Positions 54,178 through 63,810 of a stretch of 64,000 nt of DNA are shown piece after piece. The translations under genes were made by a program, and so were the position numbers. A model generated the notes under the pieces. That model saw nothing but the letters and a program-made list of their open reading frames with translations. It was not told the origin of the DNA and made no database searches. Location: NCBI GenBank assembly GCA_963556495.2, contig OY747702.1:5542501-5606500 (forward strand). The letters are read 5' to 3'. Source of the DNA: Valencia hispanica. Taxonomy: Eukaryota; Chordata; Actinopteri; Cyprinodontiformes; Valenciidae. Position 1 is the first letter of the stretch; the number at the start of each line of letters is the position of its first letter.

Positions 54178-55250
54178 TAAAAAGAAACCTAGGATTGTTT
54201 TTATACACTACACTACACTACACTATCTAATGCCAAACGCAATGAGGACATAACGCTGTGAACCAGATCATCAATTTCTGAAGGGTTAGAGATAGAATTG
54301 CTGCCATCCACTGTGTTACCCTGAGACACTAAGGAAAGTAAGAATGGAACAGATTCTTTAAAAATTGTTAAAGCATTGTCTGATAAAGCTCTACTATAAT
54401 GAAATTTTCTTTCAGATTTAAGATGGTCAGTTAAAGTAAATTCAAAAGTTATTAAGAAGTGGTCAGACAGGACCGGGTTATGTGGGTGGACTGTTATTTC
54501 CTCACACTCAATACTGTATTTCAGTACAAGGTCCAAAGTGTTTACCCGAGTGGGTCGATCCCTGTACTTTTTGAGTAAACCCAATTGAGTCTAAAATAGC
54601 ATTAAAGGCTGCATTTAGGCTATTACTTTCAGTATCCACATGAATATTGAAGTCCCCCACTATAATAACCCTATCAGTATTTAATACTAAATCAGATAAA
54701 AAATGTGAGATCTGATCCAAGAATTGAGAGTAAGGGCCTGGTGGACGATACAAAACCACAAACAAAAATGGTCTTAATGTTTTGCAACTTGGATGAGGAA
54801 AATTAAGGGTTAGATGTTCAAAAGAACTGTAGCTATCAATTAGTCTGGGACTAATTAGTAAATCAGAACGAAAAATGGTTGCAACTCCTCCTCCTCGCCC
54901 AGTATTTCTAGGAATGTGAAAATTTAAATGACTGGAAGGAGGTGACTCATTTATACTGACATAATCCTACTGCTGCAACCAGGTTTCTGTGAGACAAAGG
55001 AAATCAAATTGATTATCACAAATCAAGTGATTTACTAACAAAGTCTTTGAGGAGAGAGATCTTATGTTTAATAAACCACATTTATTAGATTTATTTTTCT
55101 GTTCAGTCAAAGTTGTATTTATTTTTATGAGATTTCCATAATTTGCTTTTGTTGGCTTAACTTTTAATCCATTTAATTTTGGCCGTGGGCAAGACACTGT
55201 TTCTATAGGGTAATGGGTGGGTAACAGTACAAAAGCAGCAGAGAGGTGGG
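54178..55250 (-). pseudogene. L2 ORF2 endonuclease region, reverse strand
   Basis: Read leftward, [42 protein letters not shown], then VIIVGDFNIHVD, LDLVLKYSIE and LSDHFLITFEF give the endonuclease. Near 54227 the L2 sequence stops at GGCATTAGATAG; a (TGTAG)n filler and a 25-bp piece of a more distal L2 region follow before Rex3-C. The TAG after TWLQQ and frame changes near 54790 and 54550 inactivate it. Confidence 0.85.
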
Positions 55251-55793
55251 TTAAACTACGACTCTGCTTCCTGGTCTGGACCCTGGGTTGTCAGTGTTTT
55301 GGAGGACTAATAAATTCGGCCAAATTCCTAAAAGAAGAGCTGCTCCATCCAAAGTGGGATGGATGCCGTCTCTCCGGATCAGACCAGGTTTTCCCCAAAA
55401 TGTTCTCCAGTTATCAATGTAGCCCACATCGTTTACAGGACACCACCCAGACAACCATTGATGGAATGACAGCATGCGGCTAAACATGTCTTCACTGGTC
55501 TGATCAGGCAGGGGACCAGAAAAGATTACCGAGTCGGACATTGTTTTGGCAAACTTACACACCAAAGCAACACAAATTTTAGTGACCTCCGATTGGCGTA
55601 ACCGGGTGTCATTACCGCCAGCGTGAATAACAATCTTACTGTATTTACGCTTATCTTTAGCCAGCAGTTTCAGGTAGGATTTGATGTCGCCTGTTCTGGC
55701 CCCTGGCAAACATTTGACTATGGTCAATGGTGTCTCTAATGCCACGTTTCTGACTATGGAGCTGCCAATTACCAGGGTCGGCTTCCATCTCAC
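55251..55793 (-). pseudogene. L2 ORF1 with SGNH esterase domain, uninterrupted copy
   Basis: A 181-codon open frame runs from [17 protein letters not shown], with the nucleophile Ser block I, through [27 protein letters not shown] (block III) and [12 protein letters not shown] to [16 protein letters not shown] (block V, with the Asp and His of the triad). The N-terminal part of ORF1 is cut off by 5' truncation at about 55790. ORF1 esterases in CR1/L2-group LINEs may act in membrane or RNP handling; the role is not settled. The start Met is probably internal to the original ORF1. Confidence 0.85.
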
Positions 55794-56567
55794 TATTTAT
55801 CCAAACCGATATCATGACCAGCAGCTTTTACGGCTGTGGCTCCAGCAAACATTAGCTGGTACTAGAAAGTCATATTAAATCAGTTCTAACAACAGGTTAT
55901 GTGCTGCTGCTGTTTAGTGCAACATCCGCTGGTTTCCACTTTCTGCGCAAAGTGGGCGATAAACAAACGAGAGTGAGAGACGGGACTTCCAACAGAAAAG
56001 CCGATCAGCGGATCATTGATCAGTTTCATGATTGAAGAAGCAACAGGAGAGGGGACGATGAGAAATAGAAAGAAGAAAAGGCAGCTGCGCAGCTTAAAGA
56101 CACAGAATAACTCCACCTTTGTGTCTTTTTTTCATTGTAGCTGAAGTACGGGACAAACCGCGTTCCTTTTCACCTCAATACGGAACGCATAATATTTTCT
56201 CTGAATACGGGACGATTCCGTTTTTAACAGGACGGTTGGCAACCCTAGCTACAGCCTTACCAGTCAATGGCTATGGCCAATTACCTAAAAATACAATCGT
56301 GAGCCCTGCTCATCAATATCTTTAACGAAATGCCTGTTTAACTTGTAAAATCAAAAAGCAATTTAACCACAGCTACCTTCTCTCTTGTGCTTTTACGCTT
56401 GATGGACTTTACGTATGATGCGCTCGACCTTCACTTAACGAGACTGAACGGATCAGTTATTCCCCCTCCCCGCGCCTCTCGGCACGCTTTGATCACGTGC
56501 AGATCTCTGACAGTAGAGAACCGCTGCTTCCACTGGACGCGGCAGCGCAGGTTCCATTAAGAAATAA
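55794..56567. other. Unassigned, probable hAT flank
   Basis: No supported gene. The bases 56145-56250 (TACGGGACAAACCG, ATACGGGACGATTCCG, GGACGGTTGGCAACCC) look like the end of a fish DNA transposon, judged only by familiarity. The rest is unassigned. Confidence 0.35.
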
Positions 56568-57125
56568 TCACCTCGTCCCCATAAAATTATTTATTTTTAG
56601 CATTTTGTTGCCGTGGCGCTGAAAATGTAGCTGTGGCACTGCGCCACAGCTAAGTCTATGTAGGGGAAACCAAGGGAGTAGGTTTGATTTTGAGATTGGT
56701 GGGGACACAAAAGTGCTCCAAGGTTGTGAATCTATCGGGCTTCTCTCTTGAGCACTAACTGTCACGGCATGATGGTGGGATTTGCTATTTTGATGCCGCT
56801 GAAAACTGGCAAGTGCATTCTTCCAATTATTGAATCCCTTTGATGAAAAGGCAGGGTCTGCCTTTTTGGACAGGTCACTTTTCTTTATGGTGTATGTTTT
56901 AACACAGTGAAAACACATAACACACTTGATGGGGGTGCTATAGTGCAGCCATGGATACTGCTTGTACCAACTCGCTTGGAAATGGAGGGTCCTGTTTGAT
57001 AGCTGTTGAGCTGGAATGTTATTTGGGTCAGGTTGGTTGGGCCTGTCCAGAATATCCACCTGATTACTGCCACTCTCCCTGCTACTCTCTCCAGGTGGAT
57101 CAGATTGCTTAGGAATCAACCTCAA
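56568..57125 (-). pseudogene. hAT transposase N-terminus with TTF-type zinc finger (ZMYM1-like)
   Basis: The frame encodes a Pro/Asn/Asp-rich start, then LHFQASWYKQYPWLHYS, KCVMCFHCVK, ADPAFSSKGFNNWKNAL, and FQRHQNSKSHHHAV. This is the TTF-type finger found at the N terminus of a hAT transposase group related to ZMYM1 and ZMYM5. The similarity ends near VTVSAQERSPI, after which the frame reads into terminal sequence. The catalytic core is absent, so the element is deleted. Confidence 0.78.
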
Positions 57126-57435
57126 TATAAATTTGACAACTGTATAGCAACTCCTGTAAAAACATACACTAGTAATACATGATGAGGCCTCTTAGATATA
57201 GGGCTCTGGTTTTAAAGCCACATGGGTGAATCATTGTTATTAAGATCATCATCATACTAACATTTTTTAACCGCTATGTTATATTATTTGTGTGAATGCT
57301 TGTTTTATTCTGTTTAAACTGTTTTTATCATGTAAAGCACTTTGTGTTGCTGTTTGCATGAAAAGCGCTTTATAAATACATTTGATTTGATCTGTCACAG
57401 TGCTGAATCTCATGACTTAACACATCCGGCATTAT
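57126..57435 (+). other. Spacer with LINE-like 3' tail
   Basis: The stretch 57255-57392 (TGTAAAGCACTTTGTGTTGC, GAAAAGCGCTTTATAAATAC, ATTTGATTTGATC) resembles the tail of an L2/CR1-group element. No gene is seen. Confidence 0.5.
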
Positions 57436-57650
57436 TTAACCTCACCTGTGAATTTCCAGCCTATTTTTCAGCTTCTCCTCTACCTCCTCCAGCGTCTATC
57501 ATTTCATCTACTCCAGGCTCTCCTTCTCTACCTCCTCCAGCCTCTCTCCCTTCATCTGCTCCTGCCTCTCTTCCTCTACCTCCTCTGGTCTCTCCTTCTC
57601 CATCTCCTCCAGCCTATCTACTGTCTGTCACCTTACAAAAATATGTTGAT
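57436..57650 (+). repeat. Degenerate C/T-rich minisatellite
   Basis: Repeats of CTACCTCCTCCAGCCTCT type give Pro/Ser-rich or Leu-rich readings in two frames. The reading has no domain, so I take it as a non-coding repeat. Confidence 0.7.
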
Positions 57651-57662
57651 GCATGACGAACA

Positions 57663-57722
57663 GATTAGGGATAGAATGATCAGAGTTTGATAGATTAGGG
57701 ATAGAATGATCAGAGTTTGATG
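57663..57722 (+). repeat. 30-bp perfect tandem duplication
   Basis: The unit GATTAGGGATAGAATGATCA plus ten bases occurs twice head-to-tail, 57663-57692 and 57693-57722. It differs by a single base, at the last position. Confidence 0.9.
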
Positions 57723-58468
57723 GTAAAGTTATTGCCTGAGCAAAAAAAGGCCTTTACTTTCACACAATTATGTGTAATTTATTCCCCCAAAAATATGGAT
57801 ACATAAAATCACATGATCATCTAGAATATGAAGTTTTATTGTATTTACACCATAAATTGTATTTATGTTTTTTTAACAGTTGCTCTTTTCTACACGAATA
57901 CATGAAAATAAGAATAAATGAGAATAAGAATAGAAAAAAACTTTTTAAAAGTGTATCTCTTTGGCATATTCTATTTTAATATTTTAATTTAATTCTAATT
58001 TTAAGTAACTTACACTTTGAATCCTAAAGAAGTCTCTTATATCCAGTGTTCTTTTCTTTGACATCCTTCAAATCCTACAACACACACACATTCACGCATG
58101 CAAACAGACACAAACACAAGATGTAAATGACACCAGTAAAATACATCTAGCCGACGTGACACGGGCAGAACGAATGCCAAACGTGTTGACAACTTACACT
58201 CGCAGATGCCTCTCATCCGGCCCAACTAGCAGTTGTAGCTTGAGACGTTAACAATTCGACAGGCTTTACCGGTCTGGGATTTGAGCAGATGGAATGACAG
58301 CAGTGACAGCCAATCACATGTAACTTAGCGAGAACCCGGCAGCCAATCAGGAAGCGATATTTGGGTTAGAGGCGGGGTTTCTAGCAGAGACTGGCGACAT
58401 TTAACCCTTTGAGTGCCATAATCATTGACTAAACACTACGGATAGCGGTTGTATTGATAGTGAGGACA
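57723..58468. other. Unassigned stretch with CCAAT motifs
   Basis: No gene is recognised. AGCCAATCA occurs twice (58300 and 58340 regions) in a more GC-balanced part, 58240-58410. It could be a promoter, but no transcript can be assigned. A short CA/GCA-rich run lies at 58077-58120. Confidence 0.3.
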
Positions 58469-58476
58469 CAGTAGCG

Positions 58477-58823
58477 CACATGTGTCAAAATCAAGGCCCG
58501 GGAGCCAAATCCGGCCCGCCATAGCCATTTATGTGGCCCTCTAAGAGAGCTCTAGAGGACCATATAAATAGAACCTTTAAGTTCTATTTATGTGCACCTA
58601 AATACTATTTTATCCGTCAAATCAGTGTTTATTTGATTTTTATTTATGTGAAAAGATGTCCAGTATTTTATTTTAAGAAGTACTTGTCGAATGCAGAGAT
58701 ATTTATTAATATTTTAACAATTTGTTAAAGATAGTTTTGTCAATACTTTCTCCCACAACCAGCCCTTTAAGGACATTCATGATTGTGATGTGGCCCTAAA
58801 TGGAAATGAGTTTGACACCTCTG
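58477..58823. mobile_element. hAT MITE of 347 bp
   Basis: The ends CACATGTGTCAAA and TTTGACACCTCTG are inverted. A perfect 8-bp duplication CAGTAGCG lies at 58469-58476 and 58824-58831. The interior has GGCCCGGGAGCCAAATCCGG and no coding capacity. A terminal piece of the same family is at 17177-17235. Confidence 0.92.
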
Positions 58824-58831
58824 CAGTAGCG

Positions 58832-58929
58832 GCTGAATATTTGTAGGGACGTGTCCCTACCGTCCCTACCCAATTCTACGCCCTAGGGGGAAACACTAGG
58901 ACTCCTTTAGGGAATCTGCATTGGCTCAC
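58832..58929. other. Terminal sequence of another hAT-type element
   Basis: The bases GTAGGGACGTGTCCCTACC and CCAATTCTACGCCCTA are the reverse of the motif near 25420. They appear to be one end of a hAT family; the matching end is not seen nearby. Confidence 0.5.
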
Positions 58930-59232
58930 CCAGCCAGATGCTGCCAATTGGGTGATCTTCAATAAAAGCCAGCGCATCCATTGTGCTGCATTATGCAGGA
59001 GTGTCACTGCAGTATTTATATTTGTACTTCACACAATTAATGCACCAATAACTGCAACTGCTGTATAATCTGAAGACATACATATGAACATACTGTGATA
59101 TAATTCTTAAATGAAACAGTTTCATTTACATTTTCATTTTAATTCTCAGTTCAGAGATGGGGGTGGGGCTGATTGTTGGTTGTGTATGTGCAAAGCTCTA
59201 AAAGTCTGAAAATGTGGCTTAAATTCACAATT
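58930..59232 (+). repeat. Dispersed repeat, copy 2
   Basis: This is the partner of 24320-24665, in the same orientation, sharing CATATGAACATACTGTGATA and AGTTCAGAGATGGG. A hAT-type terminal motif lies just upstream; in the 24-kb copy a similar motif lies about 750 bp downstream. Confidence 0.7.
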
Positions 59233-59699
59233 TTGCCATCTCACTGGTTTACCAGTGTCCTGTGTTGAAAATGTGAGTAAGCAAGGTCCTGTGGTTTAGG
59301 TTGCGCACATTTTTCCGCCACGTTTTTTTCTATAAATCCCAAACTTGGCATAGAAAATTACCTATGACGTTCTCAGACCCCGTGTTGTGCGTAAGCAAGC
59401 TTTATAAATGAAACACTAGGTGCATATAACTGATATATCAGACAGTAAATGATGCGTTCAGAGTAGGCTGAAAAAACTCAGGTAATCCAACCCTCCTTTT
59501 TTTTTTTACTTTTTGGGTTTGTGTAATGCACTTTCCCAAGAATTTGTATTTCTGTCTATAAACATTATGACCCACCAAACTATACACCTCATCTACCCTC
59601 TTTATCAGTTCAAAATAAAAGTGATATCCTAAATAAATGTAATACAAATTTGACCACAAAACTAAGAACTATGTATTCGTCTTTCCCTATACCTCCTAA
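59233..59699. other. Unassigned stretch
   Basis: The stretch is AT-rich with no supported gene or matched repeat. Confidence 0.3.
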
Positions 59700-60130
59700 A
59701 GCAAAAAAGAGCCTTTTTTAAAATAATGAATGACATATATCCATCTTAAGAATTACTTTGAAGATACTTTAACATAGCCAGATGATAACATTTGCCCAAA
59801 TTTGTGCGAAAACAATATTGAAATCGACCTATTCTTTTTCTGTGTAACTGCACAACATCTGGTTAGAGTTGAGGGCTTGGTTAAACTAAATTCTCATAAT
59901 CACCAATCTCTCTTTCAAGTGACAATATAACCTTTTCATTTTAACTCTGAAATACAACAAAAATTATTTATTAATATTACCATTAGTCTTGCAAAATTCT
60001 TTATTCGCAGGAACAAAATTGAAAAGTGTCACTCTAATTTTTCATGTTTAAAAATAATTTCCTTTTGATGTCAAATCATTAAAAGTTATGGAAAAACCGA
60101 TGGCTCAGAAATTCTATTCCTTTTTATGCA
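59700..60130 (+). pseudogene. Tx1/L1-type ORF2 C-terminal remnant, very decayed
   Basis: Across three frames one can read short pieces such as FFFCVTAQHLVRVEGLVK, INITISLAKFFIRRNKI and KCHSNFSCLK. These resemble the extreme C-terminal region of Tx1-type ORF2. Stops are frequent. The identification rests on resemblance of spacing and is weak. Confidence 0.4.
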
Positions 60131-60635
60131 ATTTGTTTATGGTCTCGACAAGCTAAATAATTCATACATCCCCCTTGAGCTGTGTTATTTTCTTTTTTGT
60201 GGTTGTTTGTTCCCTGGAAATTGGATTTTGTAACCTGTATTTCGATCTTTCAGTCGTGTTTGTTCTTGCACATAAAAATTGAAAAAAAGAGAAAAAGAGA
60301 AGACTGAAACAGTATTTGGGCAATTGCTGATGACGCTTCGCAGGTACGGGAACATAGTAGTACAGACTGTGTATGCACATTGAGGAATGGCTAAGGTGAC
60401 ATCTACATCTTCATATCTATGAGATTGGAATAGTACTTGGGCCACTCCTGATGACGTTTCACAATTACGATGTTCTATGTTTTCAGTACGTCATCGCTTT
60501 TTAGGATCATATGGTGGGGCACAACATTCAGTGTGTACAATTTATGCAGCTAACATGAACGAGCTGTAGGGGATTTACGGGGTCTGGCTCACAAGACCAC
60601 GGGCGTTCTCTGATGGCCTTTTTTTCACCCTGCAG
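60131..60635. other. Upstream region of RNF103, with candidate splice acceptor
   Basis: No gene was recognised. CCTTTTTTTCACCCTGCAG at 60617-60635 is a strong splice-acceptor shape. It would make 60636-61186 one exon with a long 5' UTR. Two similar pieces, GGGCAATTGCTGATGACGCT near 60320 and GGGCCACTCCTGATGACGTT near 60438, form a diverged duplication. Confidence 0.5.
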
Positions 60636-60960
60636 ACTTTGGACCTCTTGCGGTAGTCAGTGAGGGGTTTTGGTGCATTTGAAGCCGACGTCGGAGGCCT
60701 TTTTGTTTTGCCTAATCTGTCTCAGGCCTATCTGCGAACTGATACTTTTAAGTGCCGTATGAATTTCAGGGCTACTAACAGGAGGGGATATTTAACAACA
60801 CTCGATAAAGCAAACAAAGGCAACTTCAGACTCGGACAAATTTAGGTTTCCTACATAGTTTCTTCTCTCGGAAGTGAATCCTTGGAAGATGTGTGTGAGA
60901 AGCCTGTTTACATAAAATTTTTGAATGTCAGATCTCCTCATCGTTGCATCCATCTATAAA

Positions 60961-61186
60961 ATGTGGTTAAAACTTTTCTTTTTGCTCCTGTATTTCATAA
61001 TATTGTTCCTGCTTGCTAGAGTCTTTGAGGCTGTGGTCTGGTATGAGACTGGTATGTTCGCAACGCAGCTTGTAGATCCAGTTACTCTGAGTTACAAGAA
61101 GTTGAAAACCATCCTGGAATGTAGAGGACTGGGATACCCCGGCCTGGCTGAGAAAAAGGATGTTAGCGAGCTGGTGGAGAAATCAG
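60961..61186 (+). CDS. rnf103: RNF103, first coding exon (E3 ubiquitin-protein ligase)
   Basis: The reading MWLKLFFLLLYFIILFLLAR begins with a hydrophobic signal-anchor (about residues 3-20). VWYETGMFATQLVDPVTLSY, LKTILECRGLGYPGL and ELVEKS follow. This closely matches the N terminus of vertebrate RNF103 (Kf-1), a multi-pass ER-membrane protein with a C-terminal RING finger that acts in ER-associated protein degradation. The exon ends at TCAG|GTAAAA (61186/61187), splitting a Gly codon (phase 1). Only 75 complete codons are here; the remaining membrane segments and RING lie beyond the window. I chose ATG 60961 because it matches the family start; an in-frame ATG at 60925 would add 12 residues. 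It is the only recognised host gene. Confidence 0.9.
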
Positions 61187-61987
61187 GTAAAACTCACTCG
61201 CCATTTTATGGGTGAAAGCTGTCTTCTAAAAATGTATATGTTCTTTGCTCTTAAATCTCCTTATGAGTTGATTACAAATTAACTTTGACTGACCTACGCA
61301 TGAAATAATAAAGGTATCTGACTGGCAGTGGTTGTTGCGTTGTAATTGGTGCCTCCCAAGCAATGCAGGGAGAAGCAGTACATTGCAGGTGTCGAGCCGA
61401 AGTAGTTGTCCCCGTCAGAAATTGTATCCCGTGTCGGGAGCGCGCACGTAGAAGGAAGCGCTGCTCCAGTTGACTCCGCCACAATCACAACCAACAACAC
61501 GTTGAACTAGTGATGTTTTATCTTTGTAAAAGTGAAAACCAAGTGTCTTTACTTCATCGTTCTGTTTGTGGGTTAACAAAGAATAAAAATATTTATTTTT
61601 CTAACGTCGTGTAGCGCGGTCGTCTTAATCCGTGTAAACTCGATTCATATAAAAATTACACTCAACATAAATTGTTCTCGGCAAGTAAAGGACTCTTTCA
61701 CAATCTCCTTAAAAATACTATTTTTTTTTTCATTGTTTTACGTCGCCCAAAGTTCTGTCTGCTAGAAACAAAAATCCACCTTCCTGACTTCAACACGGAA
61801 AAACGCTGTTTATTTTAGTGTTATATAACAAAGTAAAAGAGAATCAGAATCGGGAAGGCTTTATTGCCAAATATGTGAACAGATTCACAACATTAGGAAA
61901 TTGCTGCGGCTAAAAAAGAAAAATGGCATGTAGAACATCATTTATATTCTCAAAAATTAATAGAAAACGTTTTATTGATGTAAAAGC
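61187..61987 (+). other. RNF103 intron 1, first part
   Basis: Intron starts with GTAAAACTC. No gene is seen. A piece at about 61848-61915 (AATCAGAATCGGGAAGGCTT, ATTGCCAAATATGTGAAC) resembles a common fish LINE/SINE tail. The block 61310-61500 is GC-richer and unassigned. Confidence 0.5.
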
Positions 61988-62141
61988 TAGAGATGGGGAC
62001 TTGATGACTTGGACTTGAGTCGACTCAAGTCGCTGTTTTTATGACTTGTGACTTGACTTGAAAAAGATAAAATACTTGCGACTGGACTTGAAAGTTAAAG
62101 ACTCGGGACTTGACTAGAAACACAATGACTTGAATGACTTG

Positions 62142-62182
<41 letters not shown>

Positions 62183-63330
62183 CATCATGTTCATCATGTT
62201 TTCAGTTTGAATGACATTTTTTATATTTAAAATGCTGGATAGTCGAACATAGACTTTAAATTTAAAATCGGCTTGCCGTGTCAATCAGCCCCGCCCTCTC
62301 TATTGACTACCCTAGTAGGCCTCTACGGCAGTGCCCAGTACTGACAGACGTCAACATGTCAGCCGTACCTAAGGTCATCACCTTTGGTTATAAGGATTTT
62401 TGTCAAGAGGGGAAACAACGAACAGCAGCTTGCAAGACGTGCAACATAAAAATCACTTGTCAGACGACAACATCAAATTTTGTCCAACATTGGAAGACCC
62501 ATTCGGGCCAGTAAGTGCTTGTCAATTTAATTAATATCAGAGCCTGTTTACATTGTCTGCTTAGTTGGCATTTTGGCTAATGTTAGCTTCATATGACAGT
62601 GAGGAGTGGGGGATTAGCTTGTCTTGGGTAAAGTGCGCTGTCACACATTCAATCAATAATACTTAAAAAAAATTATTCTCTTCATAAGTGCTTGTCAATT
62701 TGTTATTAATCCTTTCCCCCCCATTGACGAGGTTTTCCGTCAATTAAAATGAATGTAATGAAATAAAATAAAAATATATTATATATATTATAAAAATATA
62801 ATATTATTATTATCAAGAGAAGCCTTATATTCATAAAGCTCCCCTTGGTAAAGCAAATCTGCTCACCACAACATGGCATAAAGACCACCATTCTGCTTGC
62901 TATAATGCTGGACAGGACAAGAGGAAAGAAAAAAATAAATTGTAGCTGTTATTTGTTTTCATTGTTTTTTTCAACTCCATGTTCAAAAATCATTTCATTT
63001 GGCATGTTTGTGTTATCAATAAATAATTTTATGATGTTATTACTGAGGTATTTTCTGAAAATGAGTATTTACAAAACAAATCCAAACTATATTTTTAACA
63101 TGTTGGGGACATTGGCCATTGGTCTTTTCACTTTATTAAGATCATATTCTGCAGGTAAAATTACAATGATGTTACTTGACTTGAACTTGACTTGACCTAT
63201 TACAGGACAGGACTTGACTTGAAGTAACCTGTGACTTGACTTGCCCCCCAAAAAAATACTTGGGACTTACTTGAGACTTGAAGGTTAAGACTTGAGACTT
63301 ACTTGAGACTTGCACTTGGTCCCATCTCTG
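61988..63330 (+). mobile_element. hAT transposon with ACTTG sub-terminal repeats
   Basis: The ends TAGAGATGGGGAC and GGTCCCATCTCTG are inverted. The flanks GTAAAAGC (61980-61987) and GTGAAAGC (63331-63338) form an 8-bp duplication with one mismatch. Many GACTTG/ACTTGA copies fill both sub-terminal regions (61995-62130 and 63165-63320), probably transposase-binding sites. An (ATT)n run lies at 62143-62180. One BED-finger exon remains and no catalytic core is visible. Confidence 0.9.
62356..62510 (+). pseudogene. BED-finger first exon of a hAT transposase
   Basis: The reading MSAVPKVITFGYKDF, ACKTCNIKITCQTT and NFVQHWKTHSG has the C-x2-C...H-x3-H spacing of a BED finger and ends at a donor GTAAGT (62511). 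This is the DNA-binding N terminus; the downstream exons with the DDE core are missing, so the element is non-autonomous. It lies in sense orientation inside RNF103 intron 1. Confidence 0.7.
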
Positions 63331-63810
63331 GTGAAAGCATTCCAACCTGTTTCTGCGGACTATTTTTTGCATGTTCCTACAGGTATTTTGATGATTTCTC
63401 TTTGGTGGGTAAAAATAAATAATTCAGACTGGAAGTCCTCCTTGTCAAAATTACAAGGTACAAATTATATCAGGGATTATAATTATGTCCTCCAGAATCT
63501 GTATCCCCCAGGTAACTTTTTTTATTCCTTTGCCAAACCTTTTCAAATCCACAGAATTAAGTGTTCATACTCCAAGGTAAATATATACCAAACCACTTGA
63601 AGATGGGATACTCAGTGATTTTTAGAAGGGGATACAAATTATATCAGGCAGGATAATTCAGTCCGCCAAAATATGTAGGTAACTTTTTTTATTTTTTATA
63701 TATATATATATAAAGCTTATGTCTGTGTGTTAAGCATGCAAGGACACACTTTTAAAGCAAAGACTCCACACGATGTAGCATCGTCAGCAAGCTGTTTGTT
63801 TGGGATGCCT
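63331..63810. other. Unassigned intron sequence with a small duplication
   Basis: A roughly 75-bp unit (TACAAATTATATCAGG, then GTAACTTTTTTTATT) occurs at about 63451-63530 and again, diverged, at about 63629-63695. A short (TA)n run follows at 63698-63712. No gene is seen. Confidence 0.5.

Noticed and set aside
57342..57690. Pro/Ser-rich or Leu-rich small protein
   Set aside because: Both frames are equally open because of a C/T-rich minisatellite. No homologous features were seen.
57663..57722. Start of a CRISPR or satellite array
   Set aside because: There are only two adjacent 30-bp units without spacers, in a eukaryotic context.
60660..60845. Open frame upstream of RNF103 as a host gene or uORF
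   Set aside because: It starts at GTG rather than ATG, has no domain and lies in the predicted 5' UTR. It cannot be supported.
63172..63372. Lys/Ser/Val-rich frame on the minus strand
   Set aside because: It is a translation of the ACTTG sub-terminal array of the hAT element.
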